Shown here: positions 49,581 to 59,649 of the stretch, piece after piece
Numbering within the stretch: position 1 is the first letter of the stretch
Layout of the letters: each line of letters opens with the position of its first letter
Source of the DNA: Glandiceps talaboti
Lineage: Eukaryota > Hemichordata > Enteropneusta > Spengelidae
DNA: 60,000 nucleotides
Direction: 5' to 3'
Assembly: GCF_964340395.1 (NCBI RefSeq)
Contig: NC_135551.1
Coordinates: forward strand, 24,749,003 to 24,809,002
The notes under the pieces: model-generated
What the model saw: the letters and a program-made list of their open reading frames with translations, nothing else
The model's database searches: none
What the model was told of the DNA's origin: nothing
Translations under genes and position numbers: made by a program

Positions 49581-52025
49581 AATTAACGTTCACACTGCTT
49601 GTCGCAAGAGGGCGCTACAACTTCCCCATGCAAGCGATCTTTAGTGACTGTACTTGGTCCTCGGTGGTGGCTGTCCCAGACGAAGTGGGCACGCATGCTT
49701 GTTAGAAATTTAACGTTAAATGGGATGTTTTTCGTCGGCCATCTAGATCCTTGGAATCGTAAAAAAGGGGTACTTTTTCAAAAAGTGTATTTTGTGTTCC
49801 TTTATCACCAAAGGTCAGTACACTTGTAAACAATAGTATTCAAACATTAGGGCAAACAGTGTACGTGCGGTGCCTTGAAGGTAAACCTCCCGGATTTCGG
49901 AAATAAGTTGGTGTTTTTTGCAGTGATTTTCTCCCAGATTAACAAAAGGGGGTGTTTATCATTTAAATATTCCGGAGAAAAGGGGTTCTTTTGAAATTTC
50001 ACAAACAAGCATGGGGTACCCATTCATCCAGGGACTGCCATCGCCGAGACTTGGTCACTGAAGTTGTCTTTACAAGGCCTGTTTACAGCGTTGTCGAGAT
50101 ACATCACTAGCTGGCCGTACCTATTGATACGAGGGCTAGAAGTTACAACCAGTTAACGATGTATCTCGACAGTGCCATATAAGTCTGGACATAATCAAAC
50201 CAAGGCCGGCCTTAGATTGGCGTCCTGTTTGCACACGTACTGTGTACTCACCTGAATTCTGAGAGACTGGGCAAAGAGGATTGTATTACTTCGTAATCGG
50301 AACATTTTATTTTTCGAAAACTAAATCATTAGAATAAGGCCCTTAAAACTGTATTGAATCGTCAGCATACTGCGTAACGAACTGTTTATTTTGACTGAAA
50401 TCTGTAAAAAGTACAACTTTTTCGTACACGTAAAAGAAAAATGCATAAAACTGTACCGCAATTGTGCGACGTTTCAATGTGTCTCTGACATGGGAGTCTG
50501 TGACATAAGCACCACTATAACCGCGACTGTCCGAAATACTGACTCTAGTAAAAAGGCACTGTGAATGTGCATGTACTCGTACCCAGGACAGTGCAAACAT
50601 AGCTAAGTGGTCATATCAGATGTCTTGATGTCTTGATACAATGTGTCTTTTAGGGGATCAAAGTTGAATTGCGGAAAAAAAAGAATGCCCCTCTAAGGTG
50701 AATTCGGGAATGAGGTATTAAAGTTCAGAGAGATCGTCCTTCTAATTGACTAATGTCACAGGATATTCGTCAGCACAGTTCAATCATACAAACACGTATG
50801 TACTGTTATGTGAGGTCAAATTTCATATGGTTTCATATATTAATTAATTTTCATATTAAGGGCGCATCATGTATGATACAAATGATAGCTATAGCTCAGA
50901 ATTTTGCAATTCAACGATGTGTGTAGGAACACAAATCTAAGGTTTTGCCCGTACGGGAGGCATTCATTTTAAATCTGGTCATTGTTATGATTCTGTATCC
51001 CACATCAACAACTTAAATCGTTCTTAGTATCAGCCCTGGCTCAGCTAAAATGGATGTGAAATGGTAGATTCGAACTGGCACAGCCTATGGGAATGGCGCT
51101 ATGAGAATGGATCGAGTCCATCCGAAAACAACCCGATTTTGGGCACTCATGTCTCAATTTCAACCAAACCTGGCAAAGTGTCAGGTACCATGGACATTGC
51201 TTGATATTGCGATCTCCGTTACTATTGTAGCCGAACAGCAGCCATGGTTGTAAAAATTACCGTTTTCAGCAATTAATAGTCAGAGACTCCATTCAAGTAT
51301 GATATGAAACTTAAACAACACGTAAACTTACACTCACAAAAATACAATTGAGACAATTTAACTTCCCACTATATTTTATTGACCATTGAAATAAAACATA
51401 TTTTTGATCACCATCACCAAAATTATCAACAAAATGAACACTTTATGCAAACAAAGTGGTTGTAACCTTTTGATTACTGTCTGTCTTAGTGTTTGTTACC
51501 GGTTATGTCTTTTTGTCTCGTCACTATTTTTAATTGACACGTTCTGCACGGATGTAACAATGAGACATAGTGGGGTGACTATTTTGTTATAGGAATGCGG
51601 TCACCTGGACTTTTTTATGAACGGAAATTACAGAAAATGAAGCACCTTCTCTGCTAAAGCCTGTTTACTGATTAGTTGGTAACTCCGCATTTATCGCAGT
51701 ATGCATCTCGAAATTAAAAGTCTTACAGAAACTGTTATTTCAACTTTATTCAAGGCAACCCTAAACCCATAATTTAAGTTAAATAACATATCAGGGGTCA
51801 CCATACAAATGTTTGATATAACGGTATATCAGTTATATATCAAATTGAAGTCATTTTAGAATCCAATATGGCCACCGAATACTGTGTTTATTCTATGTGA
51901 AAATTACAAAGTCGAGGAACCCTTATCATTAATATATTATTTTGAAGGACCAGGTACAGGCTTTGATGTGGCAAAGAACTTTATAAGGATTTATGGCAAA
52001 ATTCACAAATACAAGTAGATTTACT
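49581..52025. other. Unassigned sequence upstream of the GPCR cluster
   Basis: No coding exon is recognised. 49600-50040 contains ggtggctgtccc and, in inverse order, gggactgccatcgcc. A hairpin lies at 50089-50176 and an element terminus at about 50945-50980. Confidence 0.4.
50089..50176. repeat. Hairpin, about 27-bp arms
   Basis: The arms are gcgttgtcgagatacatc (50089) through 50114, and 50149 through gatgtatctcgacagtgcc (50176), with a spacer of about 34 nt and few mismatches. Confidence 0.75.
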
Positions 52026-52192
52026 AGAATAACGACAGTCATCATTATTGTAAACATCCGAGTCCCGATCAATCTATGCATAAAAACTTCAAGGAATTAG
52101 TTCAATCATCCTTTCAGGATAGTCGAATGATGTGAGATAGACAGGGGTCGTTTCTCAAAGTGTTTTTCTTACAGATATGGTCATAGTATATG

Positions 52193-53150
52193 TTACCACT
52201 GTGCATAGAAACAACAACAGTAGGTTGATGCGAATGCTTTCCTGTGATTCTCACTGCCAAAGTTATAAATATAAGGATTGATGGCAAAATTCACAAATAC
52301 AAGTAGATTTGCCATGTGTAGAATACACATAGCGCTACTAAAATATGAGACTTGGAAAGTAAAAAAAAAAGAAGAGAAATGTAAATGGTGATAAACAAAC
52401 TATGAATAATACAGTTACTGTTACACACATAACTAGGGCCTGCCTTTCATTCTTTTCTAATGTTGGGGATGTTAATCCAAGATTTTCTCTGCGTTGTTTT
52501 AGTCTCAATACTTCTCTGATGATAAGAATGTACAATACTGCGACCACAATAATGGGAAATATTGTAAAGAGAGTAAGGACAAATCGTGTGATAAGCCGAG
52601 AGGCATAATCCATAGCAAATAAAGAATATGTGATACACGAGGTTGGGATTATGGCTAGAAGCCATGTTGCTGAAATCAACACAAAAAATGTCAATCTTCT
52701 CTCCATGATCCTACTGGTCAAGAAGGGGTGACATACAGCGATGTAGCGTTCTATCGCTATTACCATGATTGTGTTAAAGGAAGCATGTACAGACAGATTG
52801 CCCAATATATAAATTACATATGTAGAGTTAATGGACGGTAGAAAACTCTCTGTCACAAGCCACGATATTGCAAATATTGTATCAGCAGTATCAAGGTTCA
52901 TGAAGCTCGCATTACGTAAGATTCTCATCGATGAAACGCAGACAACTACGATGAAGAAGGGAACATTTCCGATTAACGATATGAAAAATAAAGAAGTTTT
53001 GATTATGCCTTCTGCCTCAATAACTTCTTCTGTGTAGCATTGGTTCGGATATTCCCATGTGTAGTTGTAGTCTTCATCTGCAGAAATTGTCTGATTGTGG
53101 CTTTCATTCCAAAAGATTGGCTCTTTGTTGCTTTCATATGTTGAACCCAT
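52193..53150 (-). pseudogene. GPCR-1: class A rhodopsin-like receptor, frameshifted before TM7
   Basis: The ATG at 53150 (MGSTYESNKE) is the one shared with GPCR-2 and has A at -3 and G at +4. The frame encodes TM1-TM6 with ERY at TM3. It breaks at a T-rich run on the coding strand (plus strand aaaaaaaaaagaagag, about 52362-52377) and stops at 52338. TM7 and the tail continue in another frame (VNFAINPYIYNFGSENH to a TAA at 52195-52193) and are otherwise well preserved. So this is either a recent pseudogene or a homopolymer sequencing error. Relative to GPCR-2, TM3 position 3.32 is G instead of C. Confidence 0.85.
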
Positions 53151-53235
53151 GGTCAATTGACGTAACTGCATATAATGATTGTGTAACAAACTGTACAGTG
53201 GCAGGACGTGACTGTGCCAAGGATCGTCGCCTTAC

Positions 53236-53258
53236 ACAAACTAACGGTTTGTGATTGG
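53236..53258 (-). promoter_or_regulatory. Conserved palindrome and inverted CCAAT upstream of GPCR-1
   Basis: acaaactaacggtttgt (imperfect palindrome) is followed by gattgg, which is CCAATC on the gene strand, about 100 bp upstream of the ATG. It is identical in GPCR-2. Conservation may only reflect the recent duplication. Confidence 0.3.
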
Positions 53259-53399
53259 ATCAACACATTTTATTATTATTAAGATACAATTTCCGGACAA
53301 GTCTGCAACAAAATAGGCAATGTAATTTTCTAATGTTTTAGATTTTTTCGGAAATTGCTGTAATTATATCAAATAGCATGTGTAAATACATCATTTCAC

Positions 53400-53560
53400 T
53401 ATAATCTATCATTTACATTTGACTGACAAATGAAGCTTGTGATAAAGTATAACAACACAAAAGGGTTGACATGAATGTCTCCTTGAGAATTTTCACTGCC
53501 GATGTGATGAATATCATGATTGGTTGCATAATTAACAAATATCAATATGTAATATGAAAC
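53400..53560 (-). pseudogene. GPCR TM7/tail relic upstream of GPCR-1
   Basis: The minus strand reads a degraded NHDIHHIGSEN segment that corresponds to NPYIYNFGSEN of the intact receptor. It is the same relic as at 57170-57310, carried along by the duplication. Confidence 0.5.
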
Positions 53561-54317
53561 GTCTGCAATATAAACAATTAAGAAGACGAAGTATTGAAAG
53601 TTTTAAAACAAAGACATTGATATTCGTAGACAGACAAACATGCAATGAAAATAGGGTATTTAAAGTGATAAAGTGTAACAACACAAAAGGGTTGAACAAA
53701 GACATTGATATTCGGAGACAGATAAACATGTAATGAAAATAGGGTATGAACTTCAGCTATTTAAACAATGGCCATCCAAGCTAGTTGATGTCAGCTCTAA
53801 GAACAAACAGAAGCTCATAACATTGTTGATATCCATAATGTGTCACCCATCGAACGTCTTCTTGGTTTGCCAAATTTACATATTTCATCTTACAGAGATT
53901 GTATAATACAGCGTTGGTGCAAATAATGATTATTCTTGTCTTTTAAACATAAAGAAATACGATGACGTCAATGGATAAATCTGATCTTGCCAAACGACGT
54001 CGATGCTACGTTCGTGTGAGAGTACCAAGACAGTGCGCCACCACCGGCAGTCGAAGCAATGGTTCGATATATTCTGCAAACACCTCTGGAATTTCTGGAT
54101 TAATTTTTTTTTATAGTGACAAACACTCTGAAATAGATAAGAAGCTTCACGTACGTTCTTTTGATAAAATGACCACACAATGCCTAGTTCACCTATGGCA
54201 ACAAAATCAAATGCATAACATCCTTTACATTCAATATAATGTCTCGCCCAAGTGTACAGCAGTTCTCTCAGTAAGATTTAAGTTTCATCCAATACAACTT
54301 GGAAGTTCCTACTATGA
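53561..54317. other. Duplicated upstream flank of GPCR-1
   Basis: Contains blocks shared with 57400-57700 (tggataa.., gtcgatgc, gagagtaccaag, gcgccaccaccggcagtc), offset about 3.7 kb. The shared blocks do not keep a common reading frame, so I do not call a gene. Confidence 0.5.
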
Positions 54318-54382
54318 TATCGACAGTCATCATTATTGTAAACATCCGAGTCTCGATTCAATAATAGAATCCATGCATAAAC
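54318..54382. repeat. Copy of the GPCR-1 3' flank
   Basis: gacagtcatcattattgtaa acatccgagtc is also at about 52033-52063. It marks the left edge of the GPCR-2 duplicate before the inserted element. Confidence 0.75.
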
Positions 54383-55830
54383 CAGATTTAAACTGAATGC
54401 CTCCCATAAGGGAATCACTAATTATGCAAATAAAATTTAAAAAATTAACAAAACTATGGTAACAGGCTTTGTTTTTGGACAAGCGTGCTTTCTTAAGATA
54501 ATGTATGTGCCATATTACGCGGAATTCGAAGAGTGCATGATACTGCTCAATTACTGAATATCGTTCATTATTCAAAATACTCATTAAAAGGTAAAAGTTG
54601 TAGCAACAAACTTCATAGGACAGGTGCGTATTATTATGGTTGATATATGTATCATATTATACGAAATTTGAAGCTTGCATTTTTAAGATACAACGTAGTT
54701 ACCTAAAATCATTAATTATGCAAATATTTCAGAAAAACTGTATGCTATAGCACCAAATTTTATAGGACGTACCTGCTTTGTTGTGGTTAACATTATGTAC
54801 TAATTTGTATTGAAATTGAAGTATTCAATCTTAAGATATAGCCTAATTACTGAAAATCATTAATTATGTAAATTATCCATTAACACTGTAAGGTACATCA
54901 ACTCACTTTATAGGACATACACAATTTTTTATGGTTAATGTATGTACTGAATTGTATTGACATTGAAGTATGCAGTCTTAAGATAAAGCCTAATTACCAA
55001 GAATAATTAATTATGCAAATTATTCATTAACACTGAAAGGTACATCAACCAGCTTTACAGGACATGTGCGATTGTTATTGTTAACATGTGTACTGAAATA
55101 TATTGAAATTGAAGTATGCAGTCGTAAGATATAGCCTAATTACCAAGAATAATTAATTATGCAAATTATTCAGTAACACTGAAAGGTACACAAACAAGCT
55201 TTACAGGACATATGTGATTGTTATGGTTAACGTGTGTACTGAATTATATTGGAATTGAAGTATGTATTCTTAAGATATAGCCTAATTACTGAAAATCATT
55301 AATTATGCAAATTAGTCATTAAAACTGTACGGTGCATCAACAAACTTGATAGGACATATATTTTCTCTTATGGTTAACGTATGTACTAAATTATGATGAA
55401 TTTGAAGTATGTATTCTTAAGATATAGCCTAATTACCAAAAATAATTAATTATGCAAAGTATTCATTAACGCTGTAAGATACATCAACGAATTTTATAGG
55501 ACAAATGTATGTTGTTATGTTAAACGAATATACTAAATTATATTCAAATTGAAGTATGCAATCCTAAGATATTGGGTAATTAGTTGATTTCATGAATATG
55601 CAAATTTCTCTAATTAAACATTAACAGATCTGTCTCAAAACCTAATCAGGTCTAGCTATTACCCTAAAGATTATAAATCCCAAATTTCATTACAATTGAG
55701 CCAGCCGATTTTTAGAAAATGATGACACAGACACACAGACAGACAGACAGACGGACAGACAGACAGACAGACACACAGACACACCTTCCCCTTTTAATAC
55801 CTCCCGCACCCTTACGGGAGGTATAAACTT
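54383..55830. mobile_element. 1.4-kb non-autonomous element with 147-bp internal repeats
   Basis: The left end gaatgcctcccataaggg (54395) and the right end cccttacgggaggt (55809) are inverted relatives. The right end also forms a hairpin (acctcccg..cgggaggt). Inside, seven monomers align on taattatg at 54713, 54861, 55008, 55154, 55300, 55447 and 55593 (146-148 bp steps), then a GACA microsatellite (about 55732-55780). Terminal hairpin, microsatellite and about 150-bp central repeats together recall Helentron-associated (HINE) and bivalve pearl elements. That is a structural analogy only. No coding capacity. Confidence 0.72.
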
Positions 55831-55932
55831 TTAGTTCAACTCCTATTTCCTGATATTCGAATGATGTGAGCTAGACAGGGGTCGTTTCTCAAAGTGTTTT
55901 TCTTTTTGATATGGTCATAGTATATGTTACCA

Positions 55933-56889
55933 CTATGCATAGAAACAACAACAACAACAGTAGGTTGATGCGAATGCTTTCCTGTGATTCTCACTGCCAA
56001 AGTTATAAATATAAGGATTGATGGCAAAATTCACACATACAAGTAGATTTGCCATGTGTGCAATGCACATTAAGCTACTATAATATGAGACTTGGAAAAA
56101 GGAGAAAACAATGACAAATGTTAGTGGTAATAAACAAACTATGAATAATACAGTTACCGTTACACACATAACTAGGGCCTGCCTTTCATTCTTTTCTAAT
56201 GTTGGGGATGTTAATCCAAGATTTTCTCTGCGTTGTTTTAGTCTCAATACTTCTCTGATGATAAGAATGTACAATATTGTGACCACAATAAAGGGAAATA
56301 TTATAAAGAGAGTAATGACAAAATCGGTGATAGGCCGAGAGGCATTATCCATAGCAAATAAAGAATATGTGTTACACGAGGTTGGGATAATGGCTAGAAG
56401 CCATGTTGTTGAAATCAACACAAAAGATGTCAATCTTCTCTCCATGATCCTACTGGTCAGGAAGGGATGACATACAGCGATGTAGCGTTCTATAGCTATT
56501 ACCATGATTGTGTTCCAGGAAGCCTGTACAGACAGAGTGCACAATATATAAATTACATATGTAGAATTCATGGACAGTGGAAAATACTCTTCCACAAGCC
56601 ACGACATTGCAAATATTATATCAGCAGTGGCAAGGTTCATAAAGCTCGCATTACGTAAGGTTCTCATCGATGAAACGCAGACAACTACGATGAAGAAGAG
56701 AACATTTCCGATTAGCGATATGAAAAGTAAAGAAGTCTTGATTATGTCTACAGCCTCAATAACTTCTTCTGTGTAGCATTGGTTCGGATATTTCCGTGTG
56801 TAGTTGTAGTCTTCATCTGCAGACATTGTCTGATTGTGGCTTTCATTCCAAAAGATTGACTCATTGTTACTTTCATATGTTGAGCCCAT
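55933..56889 (-). CDS. GPCR-2: intact single-exon class A GPCR, 318 aa
   Basis: The N-terminus (MGSTYESNNE) has N-glycosylation sequons at N15, N19 and N29. Segments: TM1 about 52-74 (G61-N62), TM2 about 81-103 (LATAD, D90), TM3 about 110-136 ending E134-R135-Y136, TM4 about 153-172 (W163, P169), TM5 about 190-212 (P199), TM6 about 238-262 (FIVCLLP, C252, P255), TM7 about 273-295 (N291-P-Y-I-Y295). The tail has a C311-C315 cluster, likely palmitoylated. Unusual points are no cysteine at 3.25 (T instead) and Leu where Trp 6.48 is usual. The ligand is unknown. A lineage-specific chemosensory or orphan receptor is the likeliest role. Single exon, ATG context A at -3 and G at +4. Confidence 0.92.
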   Translation of the reverse strand: MGSTYESNNESIFWNESHNQTMSADEDYNYTRKYPNQCYTEEVIEAVDIIKTSLLFISLIGNVLFFIVVVCVSSMRTLRNASFMNLATADIIFAMSWLVEEYFPLSMNSTYVIYILCTLSVQASWNTIMVIAIERYIAVCHPFLTSRIMERRLTSFVLISTTWLLAIIPTSCNTYSLFAMDNASRPITDFVITLFIIFPFIVVTILYILIIREVLRLKQRRENLGLTSPTLEKNERQALVMCVTVTVLFIVCLLPLTFVIVFSFFQVSYYSSLMCIAHMANLLVCVNFAINPYIYNFGSENHRKAFASTYCCCCCFYA

Positions 56890-56974
56890 GATCAATTTAC
56901 GTAACTCTATATAATAATTGTGTAACAAACCGTACAGTCGCAGGACGTGACTGTGCCCAGGATCGTCGCTTTAT

Positions 56975-56997
56975 ACAAACTAACGGTTTGTGATTGG
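56975..56997 (-). promoter_or_regulatory. Conserved palindrome and inverted CCAAT upstream of GPCR-2
   Basis: Same acaaac-taacg-gtttgt palindrome and gattgg motif as upstream of GPCR-1, about 90-110 bp before the ATG. No start site can be assigned from sequence. Confidence 0.3.
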
Positions 56998-57076
56998 ATC
57001 AACACATTTTATTATTATTAAGATACAATTTCCGGACAAGTCAACAACGAAATAGGTAATGTAAGTTTCTAATGTT

Positions 57077-57310
57077 TTAGATTTTTTCGGAAATTGCTGT
57101 AATTATTACAAATGGCATGTGTAGTAAATACATCATTTTACTATAATCTATCATTTTAAGACATTTACATTTGACTGACAAATGAAGCCTGTGATAAACA
57201 ACACAAAGGGTTGACATGAATGTCTCCTTGAAATTTTCACTGCCGATGTGATGAATATCAGGATTAACTAAACTAACCAATATACGAAATATATCAAATT
57301 TCTGCAACAT
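57077..57310 (-). pseudogene. GPCR TM7/tail relic upstream of GPCR-2
   Basis: Encodes FRILVSLVNPDIHHIGSEN, then FKETFMSTLCVVYH. This aligns with VNFAINPYIYNFGSENHRKAFASTYC of the intact receptor; NPxxY has become NPDIH. Only the last transmembrane segment and tail remain, so it is the end of an eroded receptor gene that once lay upstream. Confidence 0.6.
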
Positions 57311-58404
57311 GAAACAATTTAAGGAGGAAGAGTATTGAAAAGGTTAACACAACGACATTGGTTTTAGGAGACAAACTTATAATGAAAAATATTTCAAACA
57401 GTGACCATGCAAGGTTAGGTCGGCTATGAGAACGAATAGAAGCTCATAGCTTCTAACATTATTAATACCCACAATGTCCCCTTAGACCTGGTTTGCGAAG
57501 GACCTCGTCCTCGTTTGCCACGTTTAGAGAGGTTGTGTAATAATAGTGTTGGTTCAAATATTGCCTATTCTTGTCACTTAATTAAGTATGAAGAAATACA
57601 GGTGACGTCCATGGATAACGTTTTTGAATCCGGTCTTGCTAAAAGAAGTCGATGCGTAAAGAGAGTACCAAGTGCGCCACCACCGGCAGTCAAAACAAAG
57701 ATCTGACATATTCTACAATTTCTTTTTAAAATTTATGGCTTAAATCACCCACTGTGATTAGCTGTGCATGTTTATACTGCACTTGTCCGATATTTCGTTG
57801 AAATCCTACATCAGTCACGAAATTCAGAAGATATTACATTTTTGAATATTTTGATTTTCATTTAAAAGAATTTATTTCGATTGAACATAAAGTGCATCGT
57901 GACTTCAATCCCAGTTACAAACTTGAGACGCAAAGAAAAATCCGTAACTGAAAAATACCTCGATGACAAATATGTTTACATAATAGCATTCAACACAACT
58001 ATCAAACAGGTAAATTTTATGTCAGGAAAACATATGGATCCATTATGTTAGTTATGTTAGGACGTCTTTGTATAGAAGTGATAATCCCAAGAAAGAAGTT
58101 GCCTTGAAATATTTACTGTTATTTTACTTTATCAGTGAAAATAGTCTGTGGCTAATTTTAGCGTGATGTGTTTTAATTGATGTACTTGTAAACGGGCGGG
58201 AAACTCAATTAAACTTAGAATAATCAACAATATATTTCACTAAATATCTAATAAACACTATTAAACGCAGTTCCATGTTTAGGGATTGAGTTGGGTATCA
58301 TTACATGGACAGATTTGACGCTGCAGGGCTACATCAAATTTAATAACAAATCGAATGACGTAGGTGACATTCTAAACTGCCATCATGACATTCCTCTTCA
58401 AGCA
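57311..58404. other. Unassigned spacer between GPCR-2 block and MITE
   Basis: The GPCR duplication fades at about 57720. Beyond that I see AT-rich sequence without a supported exon or repeat. Confidence 0.45.
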
Positions 58405-58696
58405 ACAGTAGCTCCATCTACACGGCACTAAAAATCCTACTTGAGGTAGGATTCGGGATAGTTTGAAGCCCGTGTAGACGCAAACGTGTCCTGAACCTGT
58501 CCTGAAACCGTCCTGACTCAGGACAACTTTCAGAGGTTCCCTGAAACCCTCCTGACTTCATCCTATGTACTGTCAGGGCGGAAGGCGCGGTATCTCCGCT
58601 GTAACCTTCCTACGTGTAGACACAAATTTATCCTACCTCAGGTAGGACTTGGGACTGCCTCAGGTAGGACGACCTACGTGTAGATGGGGCTACTGT
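58405..58696. mobile_element. MITE-like element, about 292 bp
   Basis: The ends acagtagctccatctacacg and the complement of its variant with ccccatctacac form terminal inverted repeats. The inside is rich in further palindromes (ctacttgaggtag, ctacctcaggtag) and gtgtagac blocks, so the whole can fold. It is much GC-richer than the flanks. No ORF. An 8-bp target duplication is not evident, so the superfamily is open. Confidence 0.75.
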
Positions 58697-58705
58697 GTGA
58701 CTTAC

Positions 58706-58887
58706 ATCGCCCCGTCTACGATCGAGCGCACGCGCTCTTTGTGAGCCGTAAAATTACGAAGGCCTTCATCAACTAATTTTTCAAAGAAGACGAAGATAAA
58801 CCCAGGATTGCGTTTATCCCTGTATGTGTAGTAATCTTTGATTTCGCCATTTATATAATAAATTATTGTCTTTCCATGAAATAAGGT
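58706..58887 (-). CDS. Orphan coding exon with canonical splice sites
   Basis: The acceptor gcatttgacag precedes ACCTTATTTC; the frame is open for 182 nt to the donor GCGAT|GTAAGT (58705-58700). The product begins TLFHGKTIIYYINGEIKDYY, then YRDKRNPGFIFVFFEKLVDE, and ends ERVRSIVDGAM. The alternative is a terminal exon, because a TAA follows ATG directly (58704-58702). Mixed charged and aromatic composition looks like a folded protein, but I do not recognise the family and could not find flanking exons. It sits 10 bp from the MITE. Confidence 0.5.
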
Positions 58888-58979
58888 CTGTCAAATGCCC
58901 AAACCATACAATACAACTTAAGACATCAATCAAAAAAATGATTGTCTGAACGTTCGCAAAGTGATATATTTGTATCAAC

Positions 58980-58980
58980 A

Positions 58981-59068
<88 letters not shown>

Positions 59069-59083
59069 GGCAGGCAGGCAGCC

Positions 59084-59153
<70 letters not shown>
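58980..59153. repeat. (GGCA)n/(GACA)n microsatellite
   Basis: Interleaved blocks of caggcagg and cagacaga with one gcc interruption. The TDRQ- and VCLS-type frames are repeat artefacts. Confidence 0.96.
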
Positions 59154-59154
<1 letters not shown>

Positions 59155-59645
59155 AGCAAACGAAACTGTCTCTTTTGGCTCTAAATATGATGAATCGCCT
59201 CGATCATTTTAGAAATGATTCTAATTGCAATACCTTTGTCGGCAAGGTTCGTTCATCTATAAAGGGGATGCTACAACTTATCCGTTCTAGAAGTATAGTA
59301 ACACACACTGACACACACTGTATTTTCAATTACATTCAATCCCTTCATTGATCTGCGAAACATACTAGAAAAACTGCTGAATCAACATTTTGTTCTATGT
59401 GAACAATTTAACTTTATTATGCATAAATCTCTAATGACTGAAACGTGTCATTTTTACGTCCAAGCTGGTGTTCCTAGTCAAATTATGGCAGTCACGCCAA
59501 TCGCAAACCAAGACCAAAACTGTAATTCCTCTTTATTTATATCGTAATAGTTGTAGTCAATTAAATAGCTCCATTTGTCCGGATTAATACACAGTGGCCG
59601 TGTCTTAGAGTGTTTTTTTCTGATGTTGTCAAAATACAGTGAATA
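59154..59645. other. Unassigned 3' flank of GPCR-3
   Basis: AT-rich. 59604-59640 (cttagagtgttttt and following) is a diverged match to the 3' flank of GPCR-1 and GPCR-2 (ctcaaagtgtttttctt). Confidence 0.5.
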
Positions 59646-59649
59646 TACA

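Noticed and set aside
53962-54396. 144-codon plus-strand frame starting MTSMDKSDLAKRRRC, partly echoed at 57.6 kb
   Set aside because: The duplicated copy loses the frame within 30 codons and has insertions not divisible by three, so it is not conserved as protein.
58280-58405. Possible next exon downstream of the orphan exon (acceptor before atgtcacctacgtc)
   Set aside because: The acceptor is weak and the frame stops after about 14 codons; not enough to support an exon.
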